Of a stretch of DNA of 64,000 nucleotides, positions 1 through 10,143 are shown in pieces (the stretch's first letter is position 1; every line of letters begins with the position of its first letter). The position numbers and the translations under genes were made by a program. The notes below the pieces were generated by a model. That model saw nothing but the letters and a program-made list of their open reading frames with translations. It searched no databases and was not told the origin of the DNA. Source of the DNA: Burkholderia seminalis DSM 23518 (GTDB lineage: Bacteria > Pseudomonadota > Gammaproteobacteria > Burkholderiales > Burkholderiaceae); NCBI RefSeq assembly GCF_902832885.1, contig NZ_CADFDK010000003.1, positions 62,001 to 126,000 of the forward strand, in the 5' to 3' direction.

Positions 1-331
1 CGTTCTTCGCGCCGGACGCGCCGGTGACGAGCGCATCGCCGTTGGTCGCCGCGACCGCGTCGAGCTTGCCCGCCGAAAACGCGTCGAGCGACGCCGAGTA
101 ATCGAACCATTCGAAATCGACGTCGACGCCGGCTTCCTTGAACCAGCCCTTGTCGAGCGCGACCTGGAACGCGACCCAGCCGGGCCAGTCGCTGTAGCCG
201 ATCTTCAGCGGGGCGGCGGCTTGCGCGGCGGGGGCCGCCCACAGCGCGGCAGCCGCGACGGCGGCCCCCACTGCGTGGCGGACGAAACGGAAGGACGACA
301 GGCGGCGGAACGCCGGGGCGGGACGGGTCAT
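1..331 (-). CDS. ABC transporter solute-binding protein, N-terminal part (guanidine/nitrogen importer)
   Basis: Only the first ~110 residues lie in the window; the gene runs off the left edge. Reading leftwards from an ATG at 331 with a GGAGAA-type ribosome site just upstream, the protein opens with a basic stretch, a hydrophobic alanine-rich core and an AQA-type signal-peptidase site. It continues into [10 protein letters not shown], the typical start of SsuA/TauA-like periplasmic binding proteins (NMT1/nitrate-sulfonate-taurine type). It is preceded by its own guanidine-I riboswitch and lies divergent to the operon that carries the matching permease and ATPase, so guanidine or a related nitrogen compound is the inferred ligand. 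The family is clear from sequence; the ligand is inferred from context. Confidence 0.85.
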   Translation of the reverse strand, partial: MTRPAPAFRRLSSFRFVRHAVGAAVAAAALWAAPAAQAAAPLKIGYSDWPGWVAFQVALDKGWFKEAGVDVDFEWFDYSASLDAFSAGKLDAVAATNGDALVTGASGAKN

Positions 332-469
332 CGTTGTTCTCCAGGAGACCGGGATCGGGATCGTCGATACGGACCGCGCGCGAACGCACGGTCCGACTGC
401 GTGACCGGTTCCTGCGGATGCGGAACGGAAAAAGCGGCCACGGAGAGGCACGATGGCCGTTGCCATCGC

Positions 470-585
470 CAATCTCCCGGGCTTTTGTCCCGCCGTGTAG
501 CGCATGCGCGTCCGCTCTCGCGATCGGACGAACCCGCGCCGGGCTGCTCTCGGACCAGACGTTCGGTGAACCGGAACCCTAGCAC
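470..585 (-). promoter_or_regulatory. Guanidine-I (ykkC subtype 1) riboswitch, minus-strand leader
   Basis: On the minus strand the leader carries the conserved blocks of the guanidine-I aptamer in order: CTAGGGTTCCGG (571-582), GGTCCGAGAG (547-556) and GGGACAAAAGCCCGGGAG (474-491). They are joined by variable stems. This is the known class signature (AGGGUUCCG, GGUCCGAGAG, ACGG-GGGAC-AAAAGCCCGGGAG). The 3' end lies about 140 nt before the start codon of the binding-protein gene it would control. No clear terminator hairpin was seen in the expression platform. Confidence 0.93.
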
Positions 586-1035
586 CCCTAAGATGCGACG
601 CCGCCGCACCTCTCGGCGTCATGCCGAGCGAGAAGCGTGCCAACGGCACGCGGCGGCGCGTTTCAGCGGCGGCGCGTGGCGCGCTGAAGTTCGATGAAGC
701 GGGCGGCGAACAGCGCGGTCAATACGCGCCGGAGCAGGTCGAGCTTGTTCATGAGGGGCGGGACATCGAGTGACGGTGTGCCGATTCAGCAATGCCCGTG
801 CCACCGTGTATCGCACCATGCGCGATCGCATTGCACGCACTGCGCCGGTGCGCGTTCGCGTGTGCGTGGTGCGCCGCGCGCCCGGTGCGGGGGCAAGCGG
901 ACGCGGCGGCTTCGCGCATGCCGGGCGTCGGCGCGCCGCCGTACGGCGTCGTGCGGTCGGGGCGAGGACGTTGGCACGCAATTCGCTTGATCGACGTTCG
1001 AGAGGTGCGAAGCAATTTGCATCATCTTCAGGATC
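586..1035. other. Divergent intergenic spacer between two riboswitch leaders
   Basis: No supported gene. The open frames here are GC-rich read-through without ribosome sites or recognisable domains. The segment must hold both divergent promoters, one for each riboswitch leader, but no clear -35/-10 pair could be assigned by eye. Confidence 0.6.
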
Positions 1036-1156
1036 GCTAGGGTTCCGGTCGTGCGGCGTACGCCGCGCGATGCCTGGTCCGAGAGCAATCCGGTCTTGCC
1101 TTTGCCTCGATGCGAGGAAACGGCGAGGCTCCACGGAGGGATAAAAGCCCGGGAGG
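1036..1156 (+). promoter_or_regulatory. Guanidine-I (ykkC subtype 1) riboswitch, plus-strand leader
   Basis: Conserved blocks in order: CTAGGGTTCCGG (1037-1048), GGTCCGAGAG (1076-1085), and ACGG followed by AGGGATAAAAGCCCGGGAG (1133-1155). Between them lies a variable arm. This matches the guanidine-I aptamer core, which switches on downstream genes when guanidine is bound. The aptamer ends about 58 nt before the first gene of the carboxyguanidine deiminase/guanidine carboxylase operon, exactly where this class is usually found. Confidence 0.95.
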
Positions 1157-1214
1157 TCGCGATGTCGTTCGGTCGCCCTCTCACGCCTTTTGTCCAACCG
1201 ACCCCGGAGCCGCC

Positions 1215-1982
1215 ATGTCGCCGAGCCCCCAAGCCACCCCCGTCTCTGTCCTCGCGCCACCGCCGCACGTCGCGTGGGAAACGCTGATTCCTGCCGGAAC
1301 CCATTGGTCCGGCATCCTGCGCCGCGGTCTCGCGCTGCGCATCGTCGACGTCGACGGCGGCGCGAACCTGTCTGCCGTCTTTCATCGCCAGGAAGACCTG
1401 CTCGAACGTTACAACATGGCCGACACGCTGAAGGCGCAGCACACCGCGCATCTCACGCGCGGCCATGCGCTGTACACGGACATGGGGCGCGTGATCGCGT
1501 CGATCACCGCCGATACGCTCGGCTGGCACGATCCGCTCGGCGGCGTCGGCGATGCGCGGTTGTTTGCGCACAAGTACGGCACGACGTCGTACCAGGCCGA
1601 TCGCAACGCGATGATCCGCAACGGCCGCGACAGTCTCGTGCTCGAGCTCGCGAAATACGGGCTGTCGGCGCGTGACCTGGCCGCGAACGTCAACTTCTTC
1701 AGCAAGCTGGACACGCGCGAGGACGGCGCGCTCGATTTCGTCGCGGGACATTCGCCGGCCGGCAGCGCGCTGGACCTGCGCTTCGAGATGAACACGCTCG
1801 CGGCGTTCTCGACCGCGCCGCATCCGTTCGATCCGCGCCCCGACTATGCGCCGAAGGCCGTGAAGCTGATCGCGTACCGCGCGTATCCGGCCGATGGCGC
1901 GGCGCCCGACGACGACCCGTGCCGGCGCGCGTGCGCCGAGAACACGCGCGGCTTCGCCAACACCGACCGTCTGTTCGCATAA
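1215..1982 (+). CDS. Carboxyguanidine deiminase subunit (DUF1989, urea-carboxylase-associated protein 1)
   Basis: 255 residues. The start is the ATG at 1215, six bases after CCGGAG; earlier in-frame starts lie inside the riboswitch leader. It is a DUF1989 protein of the urea-amidolyase-associated family 1 and is paired with a second DUF1989 protein directly downstream. In guanidine-degrading bacteria the two proteins form the heteromeric CgdAB enzyme that deiminates carboxyguanidine to allophanate. I see the conserved core around [15 protein letters not shown] and DLAANVNFF. First gene of the riboswitch-controlled operon, with 11 nt to the next gene. Family assignment is strong. Which of CgdA or CgdB it is was not decided, so no symbol is given. 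Confidence 0.88.
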   Translation: MSPSPQATPVSVLAPPPHVAWETLIPAGTHWSGILRRGLALRIVDVDGGANLSAVFHRQEDLLERYNMADTLKAQHTAHLTRGHALYTDMGRVIASITADTLGWHDPLGGVGDARLFAHKYGTTSYQADRNAMIRNGRDSLVLELAKYGLSARDLAANVNFFSKLDTREDGALDFVAGHSPAGSALDLRFEMNTLAAFSTAPHPFDPRPDYAPKAVKLIAYRAYPADGAAPDDDPCRRACAENTRGFANTDRLFA

Positions 1983-1993
1983 GGAGCGAGGCC

Positions 1994-2650
1994 ATGCCGA
2001 TCATCGAAAGCCGTCTCGACCCGCGCGACGCAATCCACGACGTCACGCTGAACGCGGGCGACCCGTGGCTGTACGACCTGAAGCGCGGGCAGGTCCTGCG
2101 CATTCTCGACCTCGAGGGCAACCAGGCCGTCGATACGCTGTTCTACCGCTCCGACGATCCCGAGGAGCGCTACAGTGCGCAGGACACGATCCGTGCGCAG
2201 CGCAACCTGTACCTGAGCGCGGGCAGCGTGCTCGTCTCGAGCCGCGGCAATCCGATGGCGACGATCGTCGCCGATACGTGCGGCCGCCACGACACGCTCG
2301 GCGGTGCCTGCGCGGCCGAGAGCAACACGGTGCGCTATGCGCTCGACAAACGCTACATGCACAACTGCCGCGACAGTTTCCTCAACGCGATCGCGCACTG
2401 CACATGCGGAACCGGCGCGCGGCTCACCAAGCGCGACCTGGTCGGCAATGTCAATTTCTTCATGAACGTACCCGTCACGCCGCGCGGCGGGCTCACGTTC
2501 GAGGACGGCATCTCCGCGCCCGGCAAATACGTCGAGATGCGCGCGGAGATGGACGTCACGGTGCTGATCTCGAACTGCCCGCAGCTCAACAATCCGTGCA
2601 ACGGCTACAACCCGACGCCCGTGCGGCTGACGATCTGGGAGGCCGCATGA
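1994..2650 (+). CDS. Carboxyguanidine deiminase subunit (DUF1989, urea-carboxylase-associated protein 2)
   Basis: 218 residues, starting at an ATG behind AAGGAGCGAGG. It is homologous to the preceding gene over its length (shared DTLGG and DLVGNVNFF blocks) and has several cysteines and histidines around residues 95-140 ([23 protein letters not shown]) that could bind a metal. With its neighbour it would deiminate carboxyguanidine, releasing ammonia and allophanate. Its stop overlaps the start of the carboxylase gene by four bases (ATGA), implying translational coupling. The role follows from the family and the riboswitch context. Confidence 0.88.
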   Translation: MPIIESRLDPRDAIHDVTLNAGDPWLYDLKRGQVLRILDLEGNQAVDTLFYRSDDPEERYSAQDTIRAQRNLYLSAGSVLVSSRGNPMATIVADTCGRHDTLGGACAAESNTVRYALDKRYMHNCRDSFLNAIAHCTCGTGARLTKRDLVGNVNFFMNVPVTPRGGLTFEDGISAPGKYVEMRAEMDVTVLISNCPQLNNPCNGYNPTPVRLTIWEAA

Positions 2651-5600
2651 GATTCTCCAAAGTGCTCGTCGCGAACCGCGGCGAAATCGCCTGCCGCGTG
2701 ATCCGCACGCTGAAGCGCCTCGGCATCGCGTCGGTCGCGATCTATTCGGACGCCGATCGCGACGCGCGCCACGTGGCGCTCGCCGACGAGGCCGTGCGAG
2801 TCGGGCCGGCACCGGCGGCCGACAGCTATCTGAACGTCGCGGCGATCCTCGCGGCCGCGCGCGAGACCGGCGCGCAGGCGGTGCACCCCGGCTACGGCTT
2901 CCTGTCCGAGCATGCCGGTTTCGCCGACGCATGCGAAGCGGCCGGCCTGCGCTTCATCGGGCCGCGCGGCGATCACATGCGCGCGTTCGGTCTCAAGCAC
3001 ACCGCGCGCGAACTCGCCGCCGCGCAGGGCGTCGCGCTGCTGCCGGGCACCGGGCTGCTCGACGACGTGGCGACGGCGCTCGCCGAAGCCGACGCGATCG
3101 GCTACCCGGTGATGCTGAAAAGCACTGCGGGCGGTGGCGGCATCGGCATGTCGCTGTGCCGCGATGCCGCGCAGCTCGGCGCGGCGTTCGAATCCGTCGT
3201 GCGGCTCGGCACCGCGAACTTCGCGCATGCGGGCGTGTATCTCGAGAAGTTCGTCGAACACGCGCGGCACATCGAGGTGCAGATCTTCGGCGACGGCCGT
3301 GGCGGCGCGATCTCGCTCGGCGAACGCGATTGCTCGGTGCAGCGGCGCAACCAGAAAGTGATCGAGGAAACGCCCGCGCCCGACCTGACCGACGCCGAGC
3401 GCGACGCGTTGCACGCGAGCGCGGTGCGGCTGGCGCGCGCGGTGAGCTACGCGTCGGCCGGCACGGTCGAGTTCGTGTTCGACGCGAGCGCGCGGCGGTT
3501 CTATTTCCTCGAGGTGAACACGCGGCTGCAGGTCGAGCATGGCGTGACCGAAGCGGTGACGGGCGTCGATCTCGTCGAATGGATGATCCTGCAGGCCGAA
3601 GGCGACCTGCCGCCGCTCGACACGCTTGCCGTTGCGCCGCGCGGCGCGAGCATTCAGGTGCGGCTCTATGCGGAGGATCCGCACAAGCAGTTCCAGCCGA
3701 GTGCCGGGCTGCTCACGCACGTCGCGTTTCCCGAAAACGTGCGGGTCGACGGCTGGATCGAGGCAGGCACGGAGATCAGCGCGTTTTACGATCCGCTGCT
3801 CGCGAAGCTGATCGTGCGCGGCGACACGCGGCGCGACGCGCTGGCCGCGCTGCGGGCCGCGCTCGAACAGACCGAGCTGTACGGGATCGAGACCAATCTC
3901 GACTACCTGCGTGCCGTGGCCGGCTCCGACACGTTTGCGCGCGGCGCGCCGACGACCGCCTTTCTGTCGCGCTTCGCGTTCGCGCCGCACACGATCGACG
4001 TGCTCGACGGCGGCGTGCAGACCACCGTGCAGCAGTCCCCGGGGCGCGTCGGCTACTGGAGTGTCGGGGTGCCGCCGTCGGGTCCGATGGACGATCGCGC
4101 GTTCGATCTCGCCAACGCGCTGATCGGCAACCCGCGCGACGCGGCCGGGCTCGAGTTCACGATGGTCGGCGCGACGCTGCGCTTCAATACCGCGACGCTG
4201 TTCGCGCTCGGCGGCGCGCCGCTCGCGGCCACGCTCGACGGCGAACCCGTGCCGTTCTGGCAGGTCGTTCGCGCGCGGTCGGGCGCGGTGCTGAAACTGG
4301 GCGGCGTGACGGGCGCGGGCGTGCGTGCGTGTCTCGTCGTCAAGGGCGGGCTGCAGGTGCCCGACTATCTCGGCAGCAAGGCGACCTTCACGCTCGGCCA
4401 GTTCGGCGGCCACGCGGGCCGCGCGCTGCGCAAGGGCGACGTGCTGCATCTGCACGCGGACGCCGGGCGCGGCGACGCGGGCGCGGCGCTGTCGACGGCC
4501 GACGTTCCCGTGCTGACGCATGCGTGGACGCTCGGCGTGCTCGATGGCCCGCACGGCGCACCGGATTTCTTCACGCCGGACGACATCGCGATGCTCCACG
4601 GCACGCAATGGACGGTCCACTACAACTCCAGCCGCACCGGCGTGCGGCTGATCGGGCCGAAGCCGCGGTGGGCGCGTGCGGACGGCGGCGAGGCCGGGCT
4701 GCATCCGTCGAACATCCACGACAACGCGTATGCGATCGGTGCCGTCGACTTCACCGGCGACATGCCGGTGATTCTCGGCCCGGACGGGCCGAGCCTCGGC
4801 GGTTTCGTGTGTCCGGTGACGGTCGTGCGCGACGAGTTGTGGAAGCTCGGGCAGTTGCGGCCGGGCGATACCGTGCAGTTCGTGCGTGCGGGCGCGTCGG
4901 CCGGGAAACCGGCTGACGAGATCGTGCAGTCGACGCGCGACGTCGCCGCTGCTGCCTGCGCGGCGCCCGGCGAATGCGTGCTGCATCGCGACCCGTCGGC
5001 CGGCGGCGTCGGCGTTGTCTATCGGCGCTCGGGCGATCGCAACGTGCTGGTCGAATACGGGCCGCTCGTGCTCGACCTGAACCTGCGCTTTCGCGTGCAC
5101 GCCCTCATGTGCTGGCTCGACGCGCACCGGTTGCCCGGCATGCTCGACCTGACGCCGGGCATCCGTTCGCTTCAGGTGCAGTTCGATGCAAGCGTGCTGC
5201 CGCTCGAAACACTGCTCGCGCATCTGCAGGCCGCCGAGCGCGAATTGCCCGACGTGGCCGACATGCGCGTGCCGAACCGCATCGTGCATCTGCCGCTGTC
5301 GTGGGACGACCCGTCGACGCGCGTCGCGATCGAGCGCTACATGCAGTCGGTGCGGCCCGACGCGCCGTGGTGTCCGAGCAATATCGAGTTCATCCGGCGC
5401 ATCAACGGCCTTGCGAGCATCGACGACGTGAAGCGCATCGTGTTCGACGCGCGCTACCTGGTGATGGGGCTCGGCGACGTCTACCTCGGCGCCCCCGTCG
5501 CGACGCCGATCGATCCGCGCCACCGGCTCGTGACGACCAAGTACAACCCCGCGCGGACCTGGACGCCGGAGAACGCGGTCGGCATCGGCGGCGCGTATCT

Positions 5601-6252
5601 GTGCGTGTACGGGATGGAAGGGCCCGGCGGCTATCAGTTCGTCGGCCGTACCGTGCAGATGTGGAACCGTCACCGCAGCACGCGCGAATTCGAAGCCGGC
5701 AAGCCGTGGCTGCTGCGGTTCTTCGACGAGATCCGTTTCTATGAAGTCAGCGAGGCCGAATTGAGCGAGTTGCGCGCGGATTTCATCGCGGGCCGCGCGA
5801 CGCTGAAGATCGAGGATTCCGTGTTCGATCTGCGCGCCTACAACGGCTTCCTGCACGACGAGGCCGACTCGATCGCGGCGTTCAAGGCGACGCAGCAGGC
5901 CGCATTCGACGCCGAACGCGAGCGGTGGCGGGCAGCCGGCCATGCGGAATACGTCGGCGAGACGGAGCAGGACGACGCGCATGCGGCGCCGGCGGCGGCC
6001 ACGCTCGACGATACGCAGCGGGCGATCGCCGCGGACGTGTCGGGCAGCGTATGGAAGGTGCTGGTGGAAGCCGGTGAGCGCGTGACCGAAGGGCAGGTCG
6101 TCGCGATCGTCGAATCGATGAAGATGGAGGTGGCGGTGACGGCAACGGAAGACGGCACGATCGAGACGATCGATTGCGCGCCCGGCGCGGCGGTGGTGGC
6201 CGGGCAGCGGCTGATGGTGATGAAGGCGGGTGCCGCCGAGGAGGTGGCATGA
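2647..6252 (+). CDS. Biotin-dependent guanidine (urea-type) carboxylase
   Basis: 1201 residues with the full urea-carboxylase layout. The biotin carboxylase N-terminal domain, ATP-grasp and C-terminal domains span about 1-450. The KipA/KipI-like carboxyltransferase regions follow (about 455-735 and 780-1000), and the biotinyl domain is at the C terminus. The biotin site VESMKMEV places the biotinylated lysine at residue 1159. The ATP-grasp glycine loop (GGGGIGMSL) and the [15 protein letters not shown] motif are intact. Members of this family once called urea carboxylases carboxylate guanidine when they sit behind guanidine-I riboswitches next to the DUF1989 pair, so guanidine is the preferred substrate here. 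The gene overlaps both neighbours by 4 nt. Confidence 0.9.
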   Translation: MRFSKVLVANRGEIACRVIRTLKRLGIASVAIYSDADRDARHVALADEAVRVGPAPAADSYLNVAAILAAARETGAQAVHPGYGFLSEHAGFADACEAAGLRFIGPRGDHMRAFGLKHTARELAAAQGVALLPGTGLLDDVATALAEADAIGYPVMLKSTAGGGGIGMSLCRDAAQLGAAFESVVRLGTANFAHAGVYLEKFVEHARHIEVQIFGDGRGGAISLGERDCSVQRRNQKVIEETPAPDLTDAERDALHASAVRLARAVSYASAGTVEFVFDASARRFYFLEVNTRLQVEHGVTEAVTGVDLVEWMILQAEGDLPPLDTLAVAPRGASIQVRLYAEDPHKQFQPSAGLLTHVAFPENVRVDGWIEAGTEISAFYDPLLAKLIVRGDTRRDALAALRAALEQTELYGIETNLDYLRAVAGSDTFARGAPTTAFLSRFAFAPHTIDVLDGGVQTTVQQSPGRVGYWSVGVPPSGPMDDRAFDLANALIGNPRDAAGLEFTMVGATLRFNTATLFALGGAPLAATLDGEPVPFWQVVRARSGAVLKLGGVTGAGVRACLVVKGGLQVPDYLGSKATFTLGQFGGHAGRALRKGDVLHLHADAGRGDAGAALSTADVPVLTHAWTLGVLDGPHGAPDFFTPDDIAMLHGTQWTVHYNSSRTGVRLIGPKPRWARADGGEAGLHPSNIHDNAYAIGAVDFTGDMPVILGPDGPSLGGFVCPVTVVRDELWKLGQLRPGDTVQFVRAGASAGKPADEIVQSTRDVAAAACAAPGECVLHRDPSAGGVGVVYRRSGDRNVLVEYGPLVLDLNLRFRVHALMCWLDAHRLPGMLDLTPGIRSLQVQFDASVLPLETLLAHLQAAERELPDVADMRVPNRIVHLPLSWDDPSTRVAIERYMQSVRPDAPWCPSNIEFIRRINGLASIDDVKRIVFDARYLVMGLGDVYLGAPVATPIDPRHRLVTTKYNPARTWTPENAVGIGGAYLCVYGMEGPGGYQFVGRTVQMWNRHRSTREFEAGKPWLLRFFDEIRFYEVSEAELSELRADFIAGRATLKIEDSVFDLRAYNGFLHDEADSIAAFKATQQAAFDAERERWRAAGHAEYVGETEQDDAHAAPAAATLDDTQRAIAADVSGSVWKVLVEAGERVTEGQVVAIVESMKMEVAVTATEDGTIETIDCAPGAAVVAGQRLMVMKAGAAEEVA

Positions 6253-8117
6253 GCACGACGGAGCACTCGATCCTGCCGGGGCTGCAATCGATTGCCGCGC
6301 TGCGCGCGCGCTACGCGGCGGGCGACCTGACGCCGCATGCGCTCGTCGATGCGATTGCCGCGCATTTCGACGCGGGCGATCCGCACCATGCGTGGATCCG
6401 GCCGCTGACGCGCGACGAGATGTCGTCGTATGCCGACGCGCTGGCCGGTCGCGACATGGCGTCGCTGCCGCTTTACGGCGTGCCGTTCGCGATCAAGGAC
6501 AACATCGACCTCGCCGGCATACCGACGACGGCAGGCTGCCCCGCATACGCCTACACGCCGGCACGCAGCGCGCCCGTCGTCGAACGGCTGATCGCGGCCG
6601 GCGCGATTCCCGTCGGCAAGACCAATCTCGACCAGTTCGCGACCGGGCTCTCGGGGCAGCGCTCGCCTTACGGCGCGTGCCGCAATGCGCTCGATCCGCG
6701 CTACGCGTCGGGCGGCTCCAGCTCGGGGTCGGCCGTGGCGGTCGCGCTCGGCGTCGCAGCGTTCTCGCTCGGCACCGACACGGCCGGCTCGGGGCGCGTG
6801 CCGGCCGCGTTCCACGGGCTGGTCGGGCTCAAGCCGACGCGTGGCGTGCTGAGCACGCTCGGCGTGGTGCCGGCCTGCCGGTCGCTCGATTGCGTATCGG
6901 TGTTCGCGCGTTCGGCGGACGATGCGCGCACGGTGTTCGCCGCCGCGCACGGCGTGACCGAAGGCGACCCGTACGGGCGCGCGTGGCAACCGCTGTTGGG
7001 CGCGGACGGCTTGCGAGCGCACGCGGCGCGGCCGCTCGGGCAAGTGCGTTTCGGCACGCCGCGGGCCGATCAGCTCGAATTCTTCGGCGACGCGTCGTAT
7101 CGCGCGGCCTGGGCGGCGGCGCTCGAGCGGCTTCGCGCGACCGGCGCGCAACTCGTCGAGATCGACTTCGGCCCGTTCCTGGCCGCCGCGCGGCTGCTGT
7201 ACGAAGGCCCGTGGGTGGCCGAGCGGCTCGCCGCGATCGGCGCGTTCGCCGCGCGCGAACCCGATGCGCTGCATCCGGTGATCCGCGAAATCGTCGGCGG
7301 CGCGTCGCGCTTCAGCGCCGCCGATGCGTTCACCGCGTTCGACCGGCTCGCCGCGCTGCGGATCGACGCGGCCCGCGCGTGGGATGGCCTCGACGCGATC
7401 GTGATGCCGACCTCGGCGACGACGGCCACCGTCGACGCGCTCGAAGCCGATCCGATCGCGATCAATTCGCGCTTCGGCTACTACACGAACTTCGTGAACC
7501 TGCTCGACCTGTCGGCAATCGCGGTGCCGGCGGGCGCGTGCGAAACCGGGCCGCACGCGGGGCTGCCGTTCGGCATCACGTTCGTCGGTCGCGCGCACGA
7601 CGATGCGCGGCTGCTCGATCTCGCGCACGCGTGGGGCGACGGCGCCGCGAGCGCCGGCGACCTCCGGCCATCGGCAGCCGCGGTCACGCCGCGTGCTGCA
7701 TCGGCCGGCGTCGTGCGGCTGGCCGTCGTCGGCGCGCATCTTCGCGGCGAACCGTTGAACGGCCAGCTCACGGAACGCGGCGCGCGCTTCGTCGCCGCCA
7801 CCACGACGGCGCCCGCCTATCGCCTCTATGCGCTCTCCGCCGAGGCGAGCGGCGGCGTGGCGAAGCCGGGCCTCGTGCGCGTGCCGGACGGCGGCGCGCC
7901 GATCGCGGTCGAGATCTGGGAGATGCCGGTCGAGGCATACGGCAGCTTCGTCGCCGGCATCGCGGCGCCGCTCGGTATCGGCACGCTTACGCTCGCCGAC
8001 GATTCGCGGGTGCAGGGCTTCCTGTGCGAGAGCGTCGCGCTGGGCGACGCGCAGGACATCACGCGCTTCGGCGGCTGGCGGGCCTACCGCGCGCAGTCCG
8101 GCGGCGCATTGCACTGA
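6249..8117 (+). CDS. atzF: Allophanate hydrolase
   Basis: 622 residues; an amidase-signature enzyme that hydrolyses allophanate to ammonia and CO2, the last step of guanidine breakdown here. The amidase core covers about 1-460: catalytic Lys83 in [10 protein letters not shown], the GGSSSGS serine loop (157-159) and the nucleophile Ser181 in TDTAGSGR. The C-terminal ~150 residues (from about [11 protein letters not shown]) are the extra domain typical of AtzF-type allophanate hydrolases. The start overlaps the carboxylase stop (ATGA). Length and domain order match complete family members. Confidence 0.93.
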   Translation: MSTTEHSILPGLQSIAALRARYAAGDLTPHALVDAIAAHFDAGDPHHAWIRPLTRDEMSSYADALAGRDMASLPLYGVPFAIKDNIDLAGIPTTAGCPAYAYTPARSAPVVERLIAAGAIPVGKTNLDQFATGLSGQRSPYGACRNALDPRYASGGSSSGSAVAVALGVAAFSLGTDTAGSGRVPAAFHGLVGLKPTRGVLSTLGVVPACRSLDCVSVFARSADDARTVFAAAHGVTEGDPYGRAWQPLLGADGLRAHAARPLGQVRFGTPRADQLEFFGDASYRAAWAAALERLRATGAQLVEIDFGPFLAAARLLYEGPWVAERLAAIGAFAAREPDALHPVIREIVGGASRFSAADAFTAFDRLAALRIDAARAWDGLDAIVMPTSATTATVDALEADPIAINSRFGYYTNFVNLLDLSAIAVPAGACETGPHAGLPFGITFVGRAHDDARLLDLAHAWGDGAASAGDLRPSAAAVTPRAASAGVVRLAVVGAHLRGEPLNGQLTERGARFVAATTTAPAYRLYALSAEASGGVAKPGLVRVPDGGAPIAVEIWEMPVEAYGSFVAGIAAPLGIGTLTLADDSRVQGFLCESVALGDAQDITRFGGWRAYRAQSGGALH

Positions 8118-8182
8118 TTGCACGGTCGCGCGCTGCCGCGGCAGCCGCGCGACCGGTACCCGAAACCGAAATGGAGATTCCC

Positions 8183-9157
8183 ATGACAACGACCCGCAAC
8201 ACGACCGGCTGGCTCGCGGTGCGCCGCGAGCTGACGACGCGCGGCAAATGGACCCTCGGGCTGGCGTCGTTCCTGCTGCCGTTCGCCGTCTGGTGCCTGA
8301 TCAGCTACGTGCCGTTCGTCTGGCATCCGCAAATGCGCGTGACGAATCCAGGCAGCGTCGACTATTTCCAGACCGGCATGCAGGTCGATCGCGACGTGTT
8401 CGACGACGAGCTCGCGCATGCGCGGGCCGCCCACGCCGCGGTGCCCGAAGGCGTGCGCGCGAATCCGGTCTACCTGCCGGCGCCGCATCAGGTGCTGCGC
8501 GCGTTCTACACGGCGTTCACGACGCCGCCGGCCTCCCGCGACGGCGTATGGCTGCACGAGAGCCTGTGGCACAGCATCCGCATCATCTTCTGGGGCTTCG
8601 TGATCTCGTCCGCGATCGGCGTGCCGCTCGGCATCGTCTGCGGCACCTTCAGCGCGCTCGCGCGGCTGCAGGAGCCGTTCCTGGAGTTCTTCCGCTACCT
8701 GCCGGCGCCGGCGTTCGGCGCGTTGATGGTCGCGATACTCGGCATCTACGATGCGCCGAAGATCGCGATCATCGTGATCGGCACGCTGTTCCAGCAGGTG
8801 CTGATCATCGCGAATACCACACGCAAGCTCGAATACGGGCTGTTCGAGGCCGCGATGACGCTCGGCACGAAGAAGCTGAAGCTGCTCACGCATGTCGTGA
8901 TTCCGGGCGTGCTGCCGGACCTGTATCGGGATCAGCGGATCCTGCTCGGCTGGGCATGGACCTACCTGATCGTCGCCGAACTCGTCGGCACCAGTTCCGG
9001 CATCACGTGGTACATCAGCCAGCAGGCGCGCTACCAGCATTTCGACAACGTGTATGCGGCGATCCTGATGATCGGGATCATCGGCCTCGGCACCGACATC
9101 GTGCTCGGGCTGCTCGGACGCCGGTTCTTTCCGTGGGACCGCACGCTCAAGGCGTGA
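8183..9157 (+). CDS. ABC transporter permease (SsuC/TauC-like), guanidine locus
   Basis: 324 residues. The ATG at 8183 is preferred over the in-frame ATG at 8171 because GGAG sits at 8173-8176. There is a hydrophobic N-terminal segment, then a ~90-residue loop that is longer than in SsuC, and about five further membrane segments carrying the binding-protein-dependent EAAxxLG coupling loop (EAAMTLGTKKLKLLTHVVIPG). With the following ATPase and the divergently encoded binding protein it makes a complete importer. Placement at the end of the riboswitch operon makes guanidine, or a metabolically related compound, the likely cargo. Confidence 0.88.
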   Translation: MTTTRNTTGWLAVRRELTTRGKWTLGLASFLLPFAVWCLISYVPFVWHPQMRVTNPGSVDYFQTGMQVDRDVFDDELAHARAAHAAVPEGVRANPVYLPAPHQVLRAFYTAFTTPPASRDGVWLHESLWHSIRIIFWGFVISSAIGVPLGIVCGTFSALARLQEPFLEFFRYLPAPAFGALMVAILGIYDAPKIAIIVIGTLFQQVLIIANTTRKLEYGLFEAAMTLGTKKLKLLTHVVIPGVLPDLYRDQRILLGWAWTYLIVAELVGTSSGITWYISQQARYQHFDNVYAAILMIGIIGLGTDIVLGLLGRRFFPWDRTLKA

Positions 9158-9202
9158 CATCCGTTGACGCAACCCCATCGACCGTTTCTCGCAGAGGGCA
9201 TC

Positions 9203-10114
9203 ATGCAGAACCCCCAGGCCGTTCCCGATTACCTGGTTCAATCCGACGCGGTGCGCGAGCGCTTCGCGCGGCTGAAGGCCCGCGACGTGATACTCGACGT
9301 GCGGCACGTCGGCAAGCGTTTCGCGACGCCGCAAGGCGAATGCATCGCGCTCGACGACATCAGTTTCCGCACGCACCGGCGCGAGTTCGTGTGCGTGATC
9401 GGCCCGTCCGGCTGCGGCAAGTCGACGTTGATCCGGATCCTGGCCGGGCTCGAGGCGCAGTCGAGCGGCGAGGTGCTGCTGGACGGCAAGCCGGTGCAGG
9501 GGCCGGGCGCCGATCGCGGGATGGTGTTCCAGGGCTATACGCTGTTTCCGTGGCTCACGGTGAAGAAGAACGTGATGTTCGGCCTGCGCATGAACGGCAG
9601 CAGCAGCGGCGAGGCCGAGCGCGAGGCGCTGCAGTGGCTCGATCTCGTCGGGCTGACGCGTTTCGCGGACGTGTATCCGCATCAGTTGTCGGGCGGCATG
9701 AAGCAGCGTGTGGCGATTGCCCGCGCGCTCGCGAACCGTCCGCGGATCCTGCTGATGGACGAACCGTTCGGTGCGCTCGACGCGCAGACGCGGGCGCGGA
9801 TGCAGGCGCACCTGCTCGACATCTGGCGCAACATCGACGTGACGATCCTGTTCATCACGCACGACCTCGACGAGGCGATTTTTCTGGCCGACCGGATCCT
9901 GGTGCTGAAAGCGAACCCCGGCGGAGTGCAGGAACTGATCGAGGTGCCGGTGCCGCGGCCGCGCGACCTCTCGCAGGTCAATACGCCCGAGTTCATCGCG
10001 ACGAAAGCGCGGCTCGAGGCACTGATCCATCCGAAGGAGGCCGTCACGGCGGAAGACGAGGGTGTCAAGCCGCACATGATCCGGATGACGGACGTTTCGG
10101 ACAACGTCGAGTAG
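9203..10114 (+). CDS. ABC transporter ATP-binding protein (SsuB/TauB-like), guanidine locus
   Basis: 303 residues from ATG 9203, behind GCAGAGGG; a TTG 39 nt earlier is possible but lacks a clear ribosome site. Walker A (GPSGCGKST), Q-loop (GYTLFPW), signature [15 protein letters not shown], Walker [12 protein letters not shown] and the switch histidine (ITHDLDEAI) are all present. Subgroup features fit nitrate/sulfonate/taurine-type importers. Last gene of the guanidine operon; it powers the permease encoded upstream. The following MFS gene is convergent. Confidence 0.9.
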   Translation: MQNPQAVPDYLVQSDAVRERFARLKARDVILDVRHVGKRFATPQGECIALDDISFRTHRREFVCVIGPSGCGKSTLIRILAGLEAQSSGEVLLDGKPVQGPGADRGMVFQGYTLFPWLTVKKNVMFGLRMNGSSSGEAEREALQWLDLVGLTRFADVYPHQLSGGMKQRVAIARALANRPRILLMDEPFGALDAQTRARMQAHLLDIWRNIDVTILFITHDLDEAIFLADRILVLKANPGGVQELIEVPVPRPRDLSQVNTPEFIATKARLEALIHPKEAVTAEDEGVKPHMIRMTDVSDNVE

Positions 10115-10143
10115 CGGCGAGCGTGCCGCGACATGTCACGCGG

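Noticed and set aside
663-752. A 29-codon minus-strand frame beginning MNKLDLLRRV between the two riboswitches
   Set aside because: No ribosome-binding site, no similarity I recognise, and it lies in the promoter space of two riboswitch leaders.
2605-5982. A very long antisense open frame across the carboxylase gene
   Set aside because: In GC-rich genomes third-codon-position bias opens antisense frames; the sense frame has all the carboxylase motifs and the antisense product is arginine-rich with no domain.
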